Assembly: GCA_036379355.1 (NCBI GenBank)
Contig: DASVGV010000027.1
Coordinates: forward strand, 1-11,602
Origin: CAJCIY01 sp036379355
GTDB lineage: Bacteria > Actinomycetota > Actinomycetes > Mycobacteriales > CAJCIY01
Reading direction: 5' to 3'
Length of the DNA stretch: 11,602 bases
Shown here piece by piece: positions 5,798 to 11,602 of this stretch. The position numbers and the translations under genes were made by a program. The stretch's first letter is position 1. Each line of letters opens with the position of its first letter. The notes under the pieces are model-generated. The model was not told the origin of the DNA. It saw only the letters and a program-made list of their open reading frames with translations, and did no database searches.

Positions 5798-7375
5798 TCA
5801 GCGCGCGCCCGCGCGGCGGTTGCGCAGGAAGACCACCGCCACGATCGCGGTGGCGACGAGCATCCAGGCCGAGAGGCTCAGCGCGATGTGCAGGCCGTCG
5901 CCGAACGCGTTGTACGCGGCCTGGAGCACCTTCTTGGCGATCGGCGAGTTGGCGAGCGCGGCGGTCGGGCCGCTGCCGCCGCCGCCCGCGGACGGCGCAC
6001 CGCCCTGCTCGACCGCGGTGATGATCAGCGAGTTGAACTGCGCCGGGATGTGCAGGGCCTTGAGCGAGGCCACCAGGTGCGACGTGAGCTGGCTGTTGAC
6101 GATGGCGCCGAGGACCGCGACCCCGACGACCGCGCCGAGCTCGCGGCTGGTGTTGGTCGCCGATGCCGCCAGCCCGGAGTGACGGGCGTCCACCGAGGTG
6201 AGGGCCGTGTCGGTGATCGGGACGACGGTCAGTCCGATGCCGACGCCGACGACCGCGAGGCTCGCCGCGAGCAGCCCGTACGACGGGTGCGGGCTCAGCG
6301 TGCTGTCGGTCCAGAACAGGCCGCCGGCGAAGACCAGGCAGCCGAGGGCGAGCGGCACGCGCGGGCCGAGGTGGCCGGTCCAGCGGCCCGCGACCAGGGA
6401 CGCGAGGACGAGCCCGCCGAGCAGGGGCAGGAACTCGACCGCGACCCGGTACGCGGAGGTCCCGACCACCTCCTGCAAGTAGAGCGCCGTGAAGAAGAAC
6501 ACCGAGAAGGTGGCGAAGTAGGTGGTGAACGCCGACAGCGTCGAGACGCGGAACGACGCGGACCGCACCGCCCGCAGGTCGATCAGCGGATGGTCCGCGA
6601 AGCGCATGCGCAGGTAGAACAGCACGGCCAGGACGAACCCGATCACCCACAGCGCCAGCACGACCGCATTGTCGAAACCCACCGTCTCGCCGTGGATCAC
6701 GCCGAAGACCGCCGTCGCGATCGCCGCCATGCCGAGGATCGAGCCCAGGGCGTCGACCCGCCGCGCCGCCGGGTCGGCGGACTCGGGCAGCACGCCGACG
6801 CAGATCGCGAACAGCAGCACGCCGAGTGCGAGGTTGAACCAGAAGATGTCCCGCCAGCTGCCGACACCGACGAGCGCACCGCCGATGACCGGGCCGAGCG
6901 CGAGCGCGAGGCCCGACACCGCCGCCCACGTGCCGAGGGCGCGGGCGCGTTTCGGCTCGTTCGGGTAGAGCTGGCGCAGCATCGACAGGGTGCCCGGCTC
7001 GGACCCGGCGGCGCCGAAGCCCATGACCACGCGGCCGGCGATGAGGGTCGCGCTGTCCGGGGCCACGGCGCAGATGACCGAGCCGATGCAGAACAGGGCG
7101 ATGCCCGACATCATCACGAGCTTGCGGCCGAACTCGTCGCTGATCGCGCCGGCCGGGAGCATGACGGTCGCGAAGGCGAGCGCGTACCCGTTCACGATCC
7201 ATTGGAGGCTCGACACGCCCGCGTGCAGGTCCGGCTGGATGTTGCCCAGCGCGACCGACACGATCGTGTTGTCGAGAAAGGTCAGGAACAGGACGCCGCA
7301 CAGCGCCGCGAGCGCGAGCGGGCGCCGCCCGCCGGAGATCACTCCTTCGACGGTGTCGGCTGAGACTGCCGTCAT
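5798..7375 (-). CDS. MFS multidrug exporter, DHA2 (14-TM, EmrB/QacA-like) family (525 aa)
   Basis: The 525-residue length and about 14 hydrophobic segments fit the DHA2 proton antiporters. The family motifs are present: D1 (LTFLDNTIVSVALGNI, residues 31-46), with Asp35 in helix 1; motif A (GAISDEFGRK, 76-85) between helices 2 and 3; and motif C (SGLALALGPVIGGAL, 154-168) followed by GSWRDIFWFN. Near the C-terminus a glycine/serine-rich loop (GGAPSAGGGGSGPTAAL) joins the last two helices. Start ATG 7375 has GAGAGGGG six bases upstream; an ATG 26 codons further up lacks such a site. These pumps expel lipophilic drugs, dyes or metabolites from the cytoplasm. The gene lies 111 bases after the TetR gene on the same strand, the usual local-regulator arrangement, and converges on the DMT gene. 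True substrate is not readable. Confidence 0.9.
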   Translation of the reverse strand: MTAVSADTVEGVISGGRRPLALAALCGVLFLTFLDNTIVSVALGNIQPDLHAGVSSLQWIVNGYALAFATVMLPAGAISDEFGRKLVMMSGIALFCIGSVICAVAPDSATLIAGRVVMGFGAAGSEPGTLSMLRQLYPNEPKRARALGTWAAVSGLALALGPVIGGALVGVGSWRDIFWFNLALGVLLFAICVGVLPESADPAARRVDALGSILGMAAIATAVFGVIHGETVGFDNAVVLALWVIGFVLAVLFYLRMRFADHPLIDLRAVRSASFRVSTLSAFTTYFATFSVFFFTALYLQEVVGTSAYRVAVEFLPLLGGLVLASLVAGRWTGHLGPRVPLALGCLVFAGGLFWTDSTLSPHPSYGLLAASLAVVGVGIGLTVVPITDTALTSVDARHSGLAASATNTSRELGAVVGVAVLGAIVNSQLTSHLVASLKALHIPAQFNSLIITAVEQGGAPSAGGGGSGPTAALANSPIAKKVLQAAYNAFGDGLHIALSLSAWMLVATAIVAVVFLRNRRAGAR

Positions 7376-7486
7376 CGGGCCCCTCTCGGTACGAACCGGA
7401 ACATAGGGTGCCACCTCCCGCGACCCATGCTGCCCCACGCGTAGATGTCTCACTCCCCGTCCGGCAGCCGCGTGTCGCGGGCGCGA
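7376..7486 (-). other. Gap between tetR and the MFS gene
   Basis: This 111-base gap is leftward-oriented. It holds the MFS ribosome site and a small imperfect palindrome, CGGTACGAACCG (7389-7400), about 15-25 bases before the start. The palindrome does not resemble the operator at 8070-8108. No clear promoter was found, so cotranscription with tetR is possible. Confidence 0.3.
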
Positions 7487-8056
7487 CTAGGGCGGGGGAC
7501 CGAGGCCGCGGACGAGGGTGCCGAGCAGGGCGTCGTACGCGCGGGCGGGCCGGTCGTCGACGAGCAGGCCGGCGAGCTCGAGCGAGACGAACCCGTGCAC
7601 GGTGGCCCAGATCTGCGTGGCCACGTCCTGCGGGTCGCCCGCGAGCAGGCCCGCGTCGACCGCCCGGGCCACGGCGTCGCGCAGGATGAGGAATGTCGAC
7701 AGGGCCTGCTCGGCCTGCTCGGGCGTGAGGGCGGCGTCGGCGAGCGTCCGGCCGAACATGGCCTGGTAGAGGTGCGGCTCGGCGCGGGCGAAGCGGCGGT
7801 AGGCCAGTCCCAGCGCGTGCAGCTCCTCGGCGGGGTCGTCGCTCGGCCGCACCGCGGCCAGCCGGCGGTGGAAGCGGGCGAAGCCCTCCGTGTGCACGGC
7901 GGTCAGCAGCTCGTCCATCGACCCCACGTGTGTGTAGACCGCCATGGTGGAGGCGCCGATCTCGGCTCCCATCCGGCGGGCGGTCACGGCCCCGGGGCCC
8001 TCCTCGGCGAGGACGCGCGCCGCCGCCTCGATGAGCAGCTCCCTCTTGGTGGGCAC
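7487..8056 (-). CDS. TetR-family transcriptional regulator (189 aa)
   Basis: The N-terminal DNA-binding domain shows the usual first helix (KRELLIEAAARVLAEEG, residues 4-20), then AVTARRMGAEIGASTMAVYTHVGSMDELLTAV (23-54). The latter is the helix-turn-helix with recognition helix STMAVYTHV and the conserved 'VYxHVxSKDEL'-type end. The C-terminal ~125 residues are a ligand-binding, dimerising helical domain (YRRFARAEPHLYQAMFGRTL; WATVHGFVSLELAGLL). Start choice is uncertain: GTG codons at 8086, 8071 and 8056 are all in frame and none has a good ribosome site. I prefer 8056 because it gives a standard TetR N-terminus and leaves the operator outside the gene; a leftward TATAAC at 8083-8078 would put transcription start near 8071. 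It is divergent from the carotenoid oxygenase and upstream of the MFS exporter, and probably represses the former, itself and perhaps the latter. Confidence 0.9.
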   Translation of the reverse strand: MPTKRELLIEAAARVLAEEGPGAVTARRMGAEIGASTMAVYTHVGSMDELLTAVHTEGFARFHRRLAAVRPSDDPAEELHALGLAYRRFARAEPHLYQAMFGRTLADAALTPEQAEQALSTFLILRDAVARAVDAGLLAGDPQDVATQIWATVHGFVSLELAGLLVDDRPARAYDALLGTLVRGLGPPP

Positions 8057-8085
8057 TTGACGACCGTACACAACAGCGTTATACA
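8057..8085 (+). promoter_or_regulatory. Sigma-70-type promoter of the carotenoid oxygenase gene
   Basis: TTGACG (8057-8062) and TATACA (8080-8085) are separated by exactly 17 bases. This is close to the housekeeping sigma consensus and unusually good for GC-rich DNA. It predicts transcription from about 8092, leaving a ~33-base leader with GAGGAG (8113-8118) six bases before ATG 8125. The TetR operator arms cover the -10 element and the start site. Confidence 0.65.
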
Positions 8086-8108
8086 CACCTCGACGATAAC
8101 GCTGTTAT
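8070..8108. promoter_or_regulatory. TetR operator: paired inverted repeat between tetR and the oxygenase
   Basis: AACAGCGTTAT (8072-8082) and ATAACGCTGTT (8096-8106) are perfect 11-base inverted copies separated by 13 bases. Each copy is itself a near-palindrome: ATAAC-GCT-GTTAT (8096-8108) is perfect, and ACAAC-AGC-GTTAT (8070-8082) has one mismatch. Centres are 26 bases apart. The left site overlaps the -10 box of the rightward promoter and the right site covers its start region, the expected geometry for repression by the adjacent TetR protein. Confidence 0.75.
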
Positions 8109-8124
8109 TAGTGAGGAGTGCCGG

Positions 8125-9441
8125 ATGAACCCCTACCTCGAGGGTGCGTACGCGCCGGTTCGCGAGGAGCTCAGCGCGTTCGACCTGCCCGTGACGGGGG
8201 AGCTGCCGGTCGAGCTGGACGGCCGCTACCTGCGCAACGGGCCGAACCCGCTGCTCGCGCCGGACCCCGAGGCCTACCACTGGTTCACCGGCGACGGCAT
8301 GGTCCACGGCGTCCGGCTGCGCGATGGTCGGGCCGAGTGGTACCGCAACCGCTTCGTGCGCTCCACGGAGGTGGCCCGCGCCCTCGGTGAGGAGCCGCGG
8401 CCCGGACCCATCCACGGCGGGATGGACTTCGCTGCGAACACGAACGTGATCGGTCACGCCGGCCGGACATTCGCGATCGTCGAGGGCGGCGGGAACCCCT
8501 ACGAGCTGACCGACGAGCTCGAGACAGTCGGGCCCTCGGACTTCGACGGCACCCTCGGCGGCGGCTACACGGCGCACCCCAAGCGCGACCCGGCGACCGG
8601 TGAGCTGCACTCGATCAGCTACCACTGGGCCTGGGGCAACCAGGTGCGCTACGACGTGGTCGGCGCCGATGGCCACGTCCGGGCCAGCCAGCTGATCGAC
8701 GTCGGCGGGCCGATCATGCTCCACGACATGTCCCTGACCGAGCGGTTCGCGGTCGTCTACGACCTGCCGGTGGTCTTCGACCTCGAGATGGTGGCCGCCG
8801 GAAAGGGCTTTCCGTACCGCTGGGACCCCGACTACCAGGCGCGGGTCGGGCTGGTCGAGCGGGCCGACCCCTCCCAGGTGCGGTGGTTCGAGGTCGCGCC
8901 CTGCTACGTGTTCCACCCGATGAACGCCTACGACGACGGCGACAAGGTCGTCCTCGACGTGGTCCGGCACCGGTCGATGTTCGCGACCCGGCACGACGGG
9001 CCGAACGAGGGCCCGCCCACGCTGGACCGGTGGACCTGCGACCTGTCGTCCGGAAAGCTGCTCGAGGAACGCCTCGACGACCGCGGTCAGGAGTTTCCCC
9101 GCGTCGACGAGCGCGTCGTCGGGCGCCGTCATCGCTTCGGCTATACCGCCGGCTTCATCGCCGGAACCGACGCTCTGGTCAAGCACGACCTCGTCGCCGG
9201 GACGAGCGAGCTGCGGCGGCTGCCGGGCGATGCGGGGGAAGCAGTCTTCGTGCCCCGCGCTGCGGCGGCGGCCGAGGACGACGGCTGGCTGCTCACGGTC
9301 GTCAACGATCCGGAACGTGGGGCCGCCGACCTGCTCGTCCTGAACGCGACCGATCTCACCGGCGAGCCGCAGGCGACCGTGCACCTGCCGGCACGCGTCC
9401 CGCTGGGCTTCCACGGCAACTGGGTTCCGACCGGGCAGTGA
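8125..9441 (+). CDS. Carotenoid-cleavage-type oxygenase (CCD/RPE65 family, 438 aa)
   Basis: This non-heme iron(II) dioxygenase is of the family that cleaves carotenoids, apocarotenoids or stilbenes at a C=C bond. The seven-bladed propeller signature is complete. It shows ELDGRYLRNGPNP (30-42) and HWFTGDGMVHGVRL (52-65), and the four iron-ligand histidines H151 (TAHPKRDP), H200 (MLHDMSLTE), H264 (YVFHPMNAYDDG) and H430 near the C-terminus (GFHGNW). FGYTAGF (338-344) is also typical. Full length is normal for bacterial members. ATG 8125 follows GAGGAG by six bases. The protein is probably cytosolic or membrane-associated through a nonpolar patch; no signal peptide is seen. It is transcribed alone from a promoter covered by TetR sites and ends nine bases from the convergent MerR gene. 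Whether the substrate is a carotenoid, apocarotenoid or lignostilbene cannot be told from sequence. Confidence 0.92.
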   Translation: MNPYLEGAYAPVREELSAFDLPVTGELPVELDGRYLRNGPNPLLAPDPEAYHWFTGDGMVHGVRLRDGRAEWYRNRFVRSTEVARALGEEPRPGPIHGGMDFAANTNVIGHAGRTFAIVEGGGNPYELTDELETVGPSDFDGTLGGGYTAHPKRDPATGELHSISYHWAWGNQVRYDVVGADGHVRASQLIDVGGPIMLHDMSLTERFAVVYDLPVVFDLEMVAAGKGFPYRWDPDYQARVGLVERADPSQVRWFEVAPCYVFHPMNAYDDGDKVVLDVVRHRSMFATRHDGPNEGPPTLDRWTCDLSSGKLLEERLDDRGQEFPRVDERVVGRRHRFGYTAGFIAGTDALVKHDLVAGTSELRRLPGDAGEAVFVPRAAAAAEDDGWLLTVVNDPERGAADLLVLNATDLTGEPQATVHLPARVPLGFHGNWVPTGQ

Positions 9442-9450
9442 CGCGGGCGG

Positions 9451-10212
9451 TCAGGCCGTCGCGATGGCGCCGCCGCCGTGCTGCTCGATCTCGTGGGCGA
9501 TGCCCTCGGCGACGCGCTGATCCATGGCGACGACGAAGAGGCCGACGACGGCGTCGAGCGCCGCCGGCTGGAGCTTCTCGACGGTCGACTGCAGGTCGTG
9601 CAGGGCAGCCTCTGGCGCCCCCTTGTCGAGGAACGGCTGCCAGATCTCGTCCCGCCACACCTGCTCGAAGACCGCCGCGAGTCCATCCGCGTGCCGGCGG
9701 ATCGCGCCGAGCGCGGCCAGCATGCCCTCGACCGACAGGCCCAGGCCGGACAGCGTCTGGTCCACGGTGGCGAGCCGGGCGCTGGCGTACTCGAGGCGCC
9801 GGGCCCCGGTACGGCGCAGGAGCCCGACGTCGATCGCGCGCTGCACGTGCGCCGGGTTCGAGGTGTGCCACCGCCGGTTCCACGCGCTCTCGGTGATGGG
9901 CGGCGCCGCCTCGTCGCGGAAGGGGGCCCGGAGGCGCTCGGCCAGGTGCAGGACCGCGTCGGCCGAGTCCCCGGCCGTCTCGAGCATCTGCCGAATCAGG
10001 TCGAGGGGGAAGCCCTCGGCGCGCAGCGTGTGGACGACGCCGACGCGCTTGACCACGCTCTCGTCGTAGTAGCCGACCCGACCCCGCATCCGTGCGCGCG
10101 GCAGCAGCCCGAGGGTGCGCCATTCCCGCAGGTTGCGCACGGTCATGTCGACGCGGCGCGCGAGCTCGTCGATGGTCAGCCCGGGTGGCGGCGGATTGTC
10201 CGATTCCTTCAT
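9451..10212 (-). CDS. MerR-family transcriptional regulator (253 aa)
   Basis: The N-terminal winged helix-turn-helix is clear: LTIDELARRVDMTVRNLREWRTLGLLPRARMRGRVGYYDESVVKRVGVVHTLRAEGFPLDLIRQMLE, residues 12-78. 'REWRTLGLLP' replaces the usual RYYexxGLLxP. The remaining ~170 residues are helical and not a known metal or drug domain to me; there is no cysteine cluster, so metal sensing is unlikely. The start is taken at ATG 10212. Leftward TTATAC at 10223-10218 puts this ATG about where transcription should begin, so the mRNA may be leaderless; the in-frame ATG at 10245 also lacks a ribosome site. It is divergent from the MpaB-type oxygenase gene (48 bases between starts) and probably controls it. 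It ends nine bases from the convergent carotenoid oxygenase. Confidence 0.86.
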   Translation of the reverse strand: MKESDNPPPPGLTIDELARRVDMTVRNLREWRTLGLLPRARMRGRVGYYDESVVKRVGVVHTLRAEGFPLDLIRQMLETAGDSADAVLHLAERLRAPFRDEAAPPITESAWNRRWHTSNPAHVQRAIDVGLLRRTGARRLEYASARLATVDQTLSGLGLSVEGMLAALGAIRRHADGLAAVFEQVWRDEIWQPFLDKGAPEAALHDLQSTVEKLQPAALDAVVGLFVVAMDQRVAEGIAHEIEQHGGGAIATA

Positions 10213-10248
10213 GACGGGTATAACCGTACCGGAAACTTCCGTCATGGT
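10196..10248. promoter_or_regulatory. Divergent promoter/operator region between merR and mpaB-like gene
   Basis: Rightward elements TTGTCC (10196-10201) and TATAAC (10219-10224) are 17 bases apart, predicting a start near 10231. Leftward, TTATAC (10223-10218) overlaps the same bases. Between them and the rightward ribosome site AGGAG (10250-10254) lie a perfect palindrome CGGAA-AC-TTCCG (10230-10241) and a flanking 8-base inverted repeat, CATGACGG (10210-10217) / CCGTCATG (10239-10246). The palindrome sits where the spacer of the leftward promoter would be, the usual MerR binding position. Confidence 0.5.
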
Positions 10249-10259
10249 CAGGAGCCGGC

Positions 10260-11147
10260 GTGAATCGGATCGCACAGCGCATTCGCGAGGACCACCTCGA
10301 GCAGGCCGGGCGCCACGACAGTCCGGCGATCTTCGGCGGACCACCCGGCGATCCGGGGCTCGTGGGACCGGGCTCGGTGTCCTGGGAGATTCACGCCGAC
10401 CCGGCGGCGATCTCCATCGGCGGGCTCGGCGCGATCGTGCTCGAGATCCTGCATCCGTCGGTGATGGCCGGCGTGCAGGACCACTCCACCTACCGCGAGG
10501 ACCCGTTGCGCCGCAGCCGGACGACCTACGGGTACGTCGTCACGACGACCTTCGCCAACACCCAGGCGGCGACGAGGCTGATCAAGGCGGTGCACGGGGT
10601 GCATTCCCGGATCGAGGGGGTGCGTCCCGACGGCGTCGCGTACCGGGCGCTCGAGCCGGAGCTGATCGGGTGGGTGCACACCTGCATCCCGTGGGCGGTG
10701 ATGACGGCGTTCGAGCTGTACAACCGGCCGCTGACCGTCGACGAGCGGGACCGCTACCTCTCCGAGCAGGCCGTGATCGGGCGGATGGCCGGCGCCGAAG
10801 AGGTTCCCGAGACGGCCGCCGAACTGGAGGAGTACGTCGAGTGGATGCGTCCCCGTCTGTCGGTCAACGCGCAGACGCTGGAGTTCTTCGAGTTCCTGCT
10901 CGCCGACCTGCCGGGGGCGCAGCCGACCGGTGCCGTCGTGCGCGCGTCGCGGCAGTTCCAGGTCGGGATGGGCCTGGGCCTGATGCCACCCTGGGCCGGC
11001 CGGATGTCGGGCTTCGGCAGCTCGACCTTCGCGCGCAGGTTCCTCCACCGGCCGATCTTCGAGATCTACGCTCGTACCCTGCGCTGGGCCTACGGGGGAC
11101 CGCCGGACTACGCGCGACTGGCCTACGAGCGCGCCGTACCCGGGTGA
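10260..11147 (+). CDS. MpaB/DUF2236 family oxygenase-like protein (295 aa)
   Basis: The protein fits the DUF2236 family, which includes fungal MpaB and the latex-clearing rubber oxygenase Lcp. Supporting blocks are WEIHADPAAISIGGLGAIVLEILHPSVMAGVQDHSTYREDPLRR (42-85), GYVVTTTFANTQAATRLIKAVHGVHSRIEG (91-120), and YRALEPELIGWVHTCIPWAVMTAFELYNRPLT (128-159). Conserved histidines H65, H75, H112, H115 and H140 are candidates for heme/iron and active-site roles. It has normal length for the short actinobacterial members and no signal peptide, unlike secreted Lcp. The GTG at 10260 is preceded by AGGAG with a five-base gap. It is divergent from merR and 50 bases upstream of the larA-type gene, with which it may share a transcript. 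The reaction is unknown; oxidative cleavage of an isoprenoid is suggested by the family, not shown. Confidence 0.85.
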   Translation: MNRIAQRIREDHLEQAGRHDSPAIFGGPPGDPGLVGPGSVSWEIHADPAAISIGGLGAIVLEILHPSVMAGVQDHSTYREDPLRRSRTTYGYVVTTTFANTQAATRLIKAVHGVHSRIEGVRPDGVAYRALEPELIGWVHTCIPWAVMTAFELYNRPLTVDERDRYLSEQAVIGRMAGAEEVPETAAELEEYVEWMRPRLSVNAQTLEFFEFLLADLPGAQPTGAVVRASRQFQVGMGLGLMPPWAGRMSGFGSSTFARRFLHRPIFEIYARTLRWAYGGPPDYARLAYERAVPG

Positions 11148-11197
11148 CGTCCCTGGTCCTTGGGCGGCCGGCATGGGGCGACCTGGGAGGGTGAGTC

Positions 11198-11602
11198 ATG
11201 ACGGCCGTCGGCGGACCGCGCGTGGTGTTGTCGGAGGACGACGTGCGCACCTTCGTCGCGGCGCAGCTCGCGGAGCTGGATGTCGCTGGGCGCTCCGTCT
11301 GCATCCTGGTGCCGGACGCGACGCGCAGCTGCCCGCTGCCGCTCTTGCTCGGCGCCGTGTACGGTGCGCTCTCCGGCCGGGCCAGCAGGGTCACGACCCT
11401 GGTCGCGCTGGGCACGCACGCGCCGATGAGCGACGCGCAGCTCGGCGCCATGCTCGGCTATCCGGCGGGCGGGGTGCAGGCCGTCTATCCGGGGATGACC
11501 GTGCTCAACCACGAGTGGTGGAAGCCCGAGACGTTCGTGTCGGTGGGGACCATCCCGGCAGGCCGGATCGGCGAGCTGTCCGGCGGACTCCTCCACACCG
11601 CG
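11198..11602 (+). CDS. larA: LarA-family nickel-pincer racemase, N-terminal part (partial)
   Basis: The first 135 codons are present; the frame runs off the right edge. ATG 11198 has GGGAGG (11185-11190) seven bases upstream. The sequence fits the LarA N-terminal (DUF2088) domain: ILVPDATRSCPLPLLL (36-51) carries the DxTRxxP motif, and LVALGTHAPMSDAQL (68-82) contains H74, in the position of the first catalytic histidine of lactate racemase. NHEWWKPETFVSVGTIP follows. LarA enzymes use a nickel-pincer nucleotide cofactor to racemise lactate or, in other branches, other 2-hydroxy acids. The lysine that binds the cofactor and the later histidines lie beyond the window, as would any larB/C/E cofactor genes. 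Full-length members are ~420 residues. The symbol is given for the family, since subfamily specificity is not resolved. Confidence 0.78.
   Translation, partial: MTAVGGPRVVLSEDDVRTFVAAQLAELDVAGRSVCILVPDATRSCPLPLLLGAVYGALSGRASRVTTLVALGTHAPMSDAQLGAMLGYPAGGVQAVYPGMTVLNHEWWKPETFVSVGTIPAGRIGELSGGLLHTA

Noticed and set aside
5888..7363. Open frame of 491 codons on the plus strand
   Set aside because: It is antisense to the MFS exporter; composition is dominated by Arg, Glu, Gln and Asp with no motifs.
7984..9414. Open frame of 476 codons on the minus strand across the carotenoid oxygenase
   Set aside because: It runs antisense to a gene with all four iron histidines and crosses the operator region and into tetR.

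Overview
The window is GC-rich, densely coding DNA typical of an actinobacterium. It has many GTG starts, strong G/C bias at third codon positions, and DHA2-type MFS, TetR and MerR neighbours. A Pseudonocardia- or Geodermatophilus-like genus is a guess only; no rRNA or marker gene is present to settle it. I see no tRNA, rRNA, CRISPR array, insertion sequence or phage gene. The layout looks like ordinary chromosome carrying accessory metabolism.

Left part (1-4373). The 3' end of an acetyl-CoA synthetase gene converges on a leftward block. Read in transcription order, that block holds a DMT-family membrane transporter (4373-3474), a GT28/MGDG-synthase-type glycosyltransferase (3437-2295), an HpnJ-type radical SAM enzyme overlapping it by four bases (2298-856), an unrecognised 47-residue protein behind a very good ribosome binding site (830-687), a possible terminator hairpin, and the decayed 3' half of a fluoride-channel gene, crcB. 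HpnJ belongs to the pathway that puts the cyclitol-ether headgroup on bacteriohopanetetrol. Here the usual partners HpnI and HpnK are absent and a soluble-type GT28 glycosyltransferase sits directly upstream. This suggests a hopanoid or lipid headgroup cassette with a different sugar-transfer step.

Middle (4374-7375). A second DMT-type transporter, clearly paralogous to the first but with a ~130-residue charged C-terminal extension, is divergently transcribed (4547-5785). It converges on a leftward 14-helix MFS drug exporter (7375-5798).

Right part (7487-11602). A leftward TetR regulator lies upstream of the MFS gene and is divergent from a carotenoid-cleavage-type oxygenase (8125-9441). The divergent region carries a near-consensus promoter (TTGACG, 17 bp, TATACA) overlain by an 11-bp perfect inverted repeat, a convincing TetR operator. 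A MerR regulator (10212-9451), probably leaderless, is divergent from an MpaB/DUF2236 oxygenase (10260-11147), again with palindromes and promoter-like elements between them. A LarA-type (nickel-pincer racemase family) gene begins at 11198 and runs off the end.

Taken together, the recognisable enzymes lean towards isoprenoid/terpenoid chemistry: HpnJ on hopanoids, a carotenoid oxygenase, and a DUF2236 protein related to the rubber oxygenase Lcp. That theme is inference from family membership.
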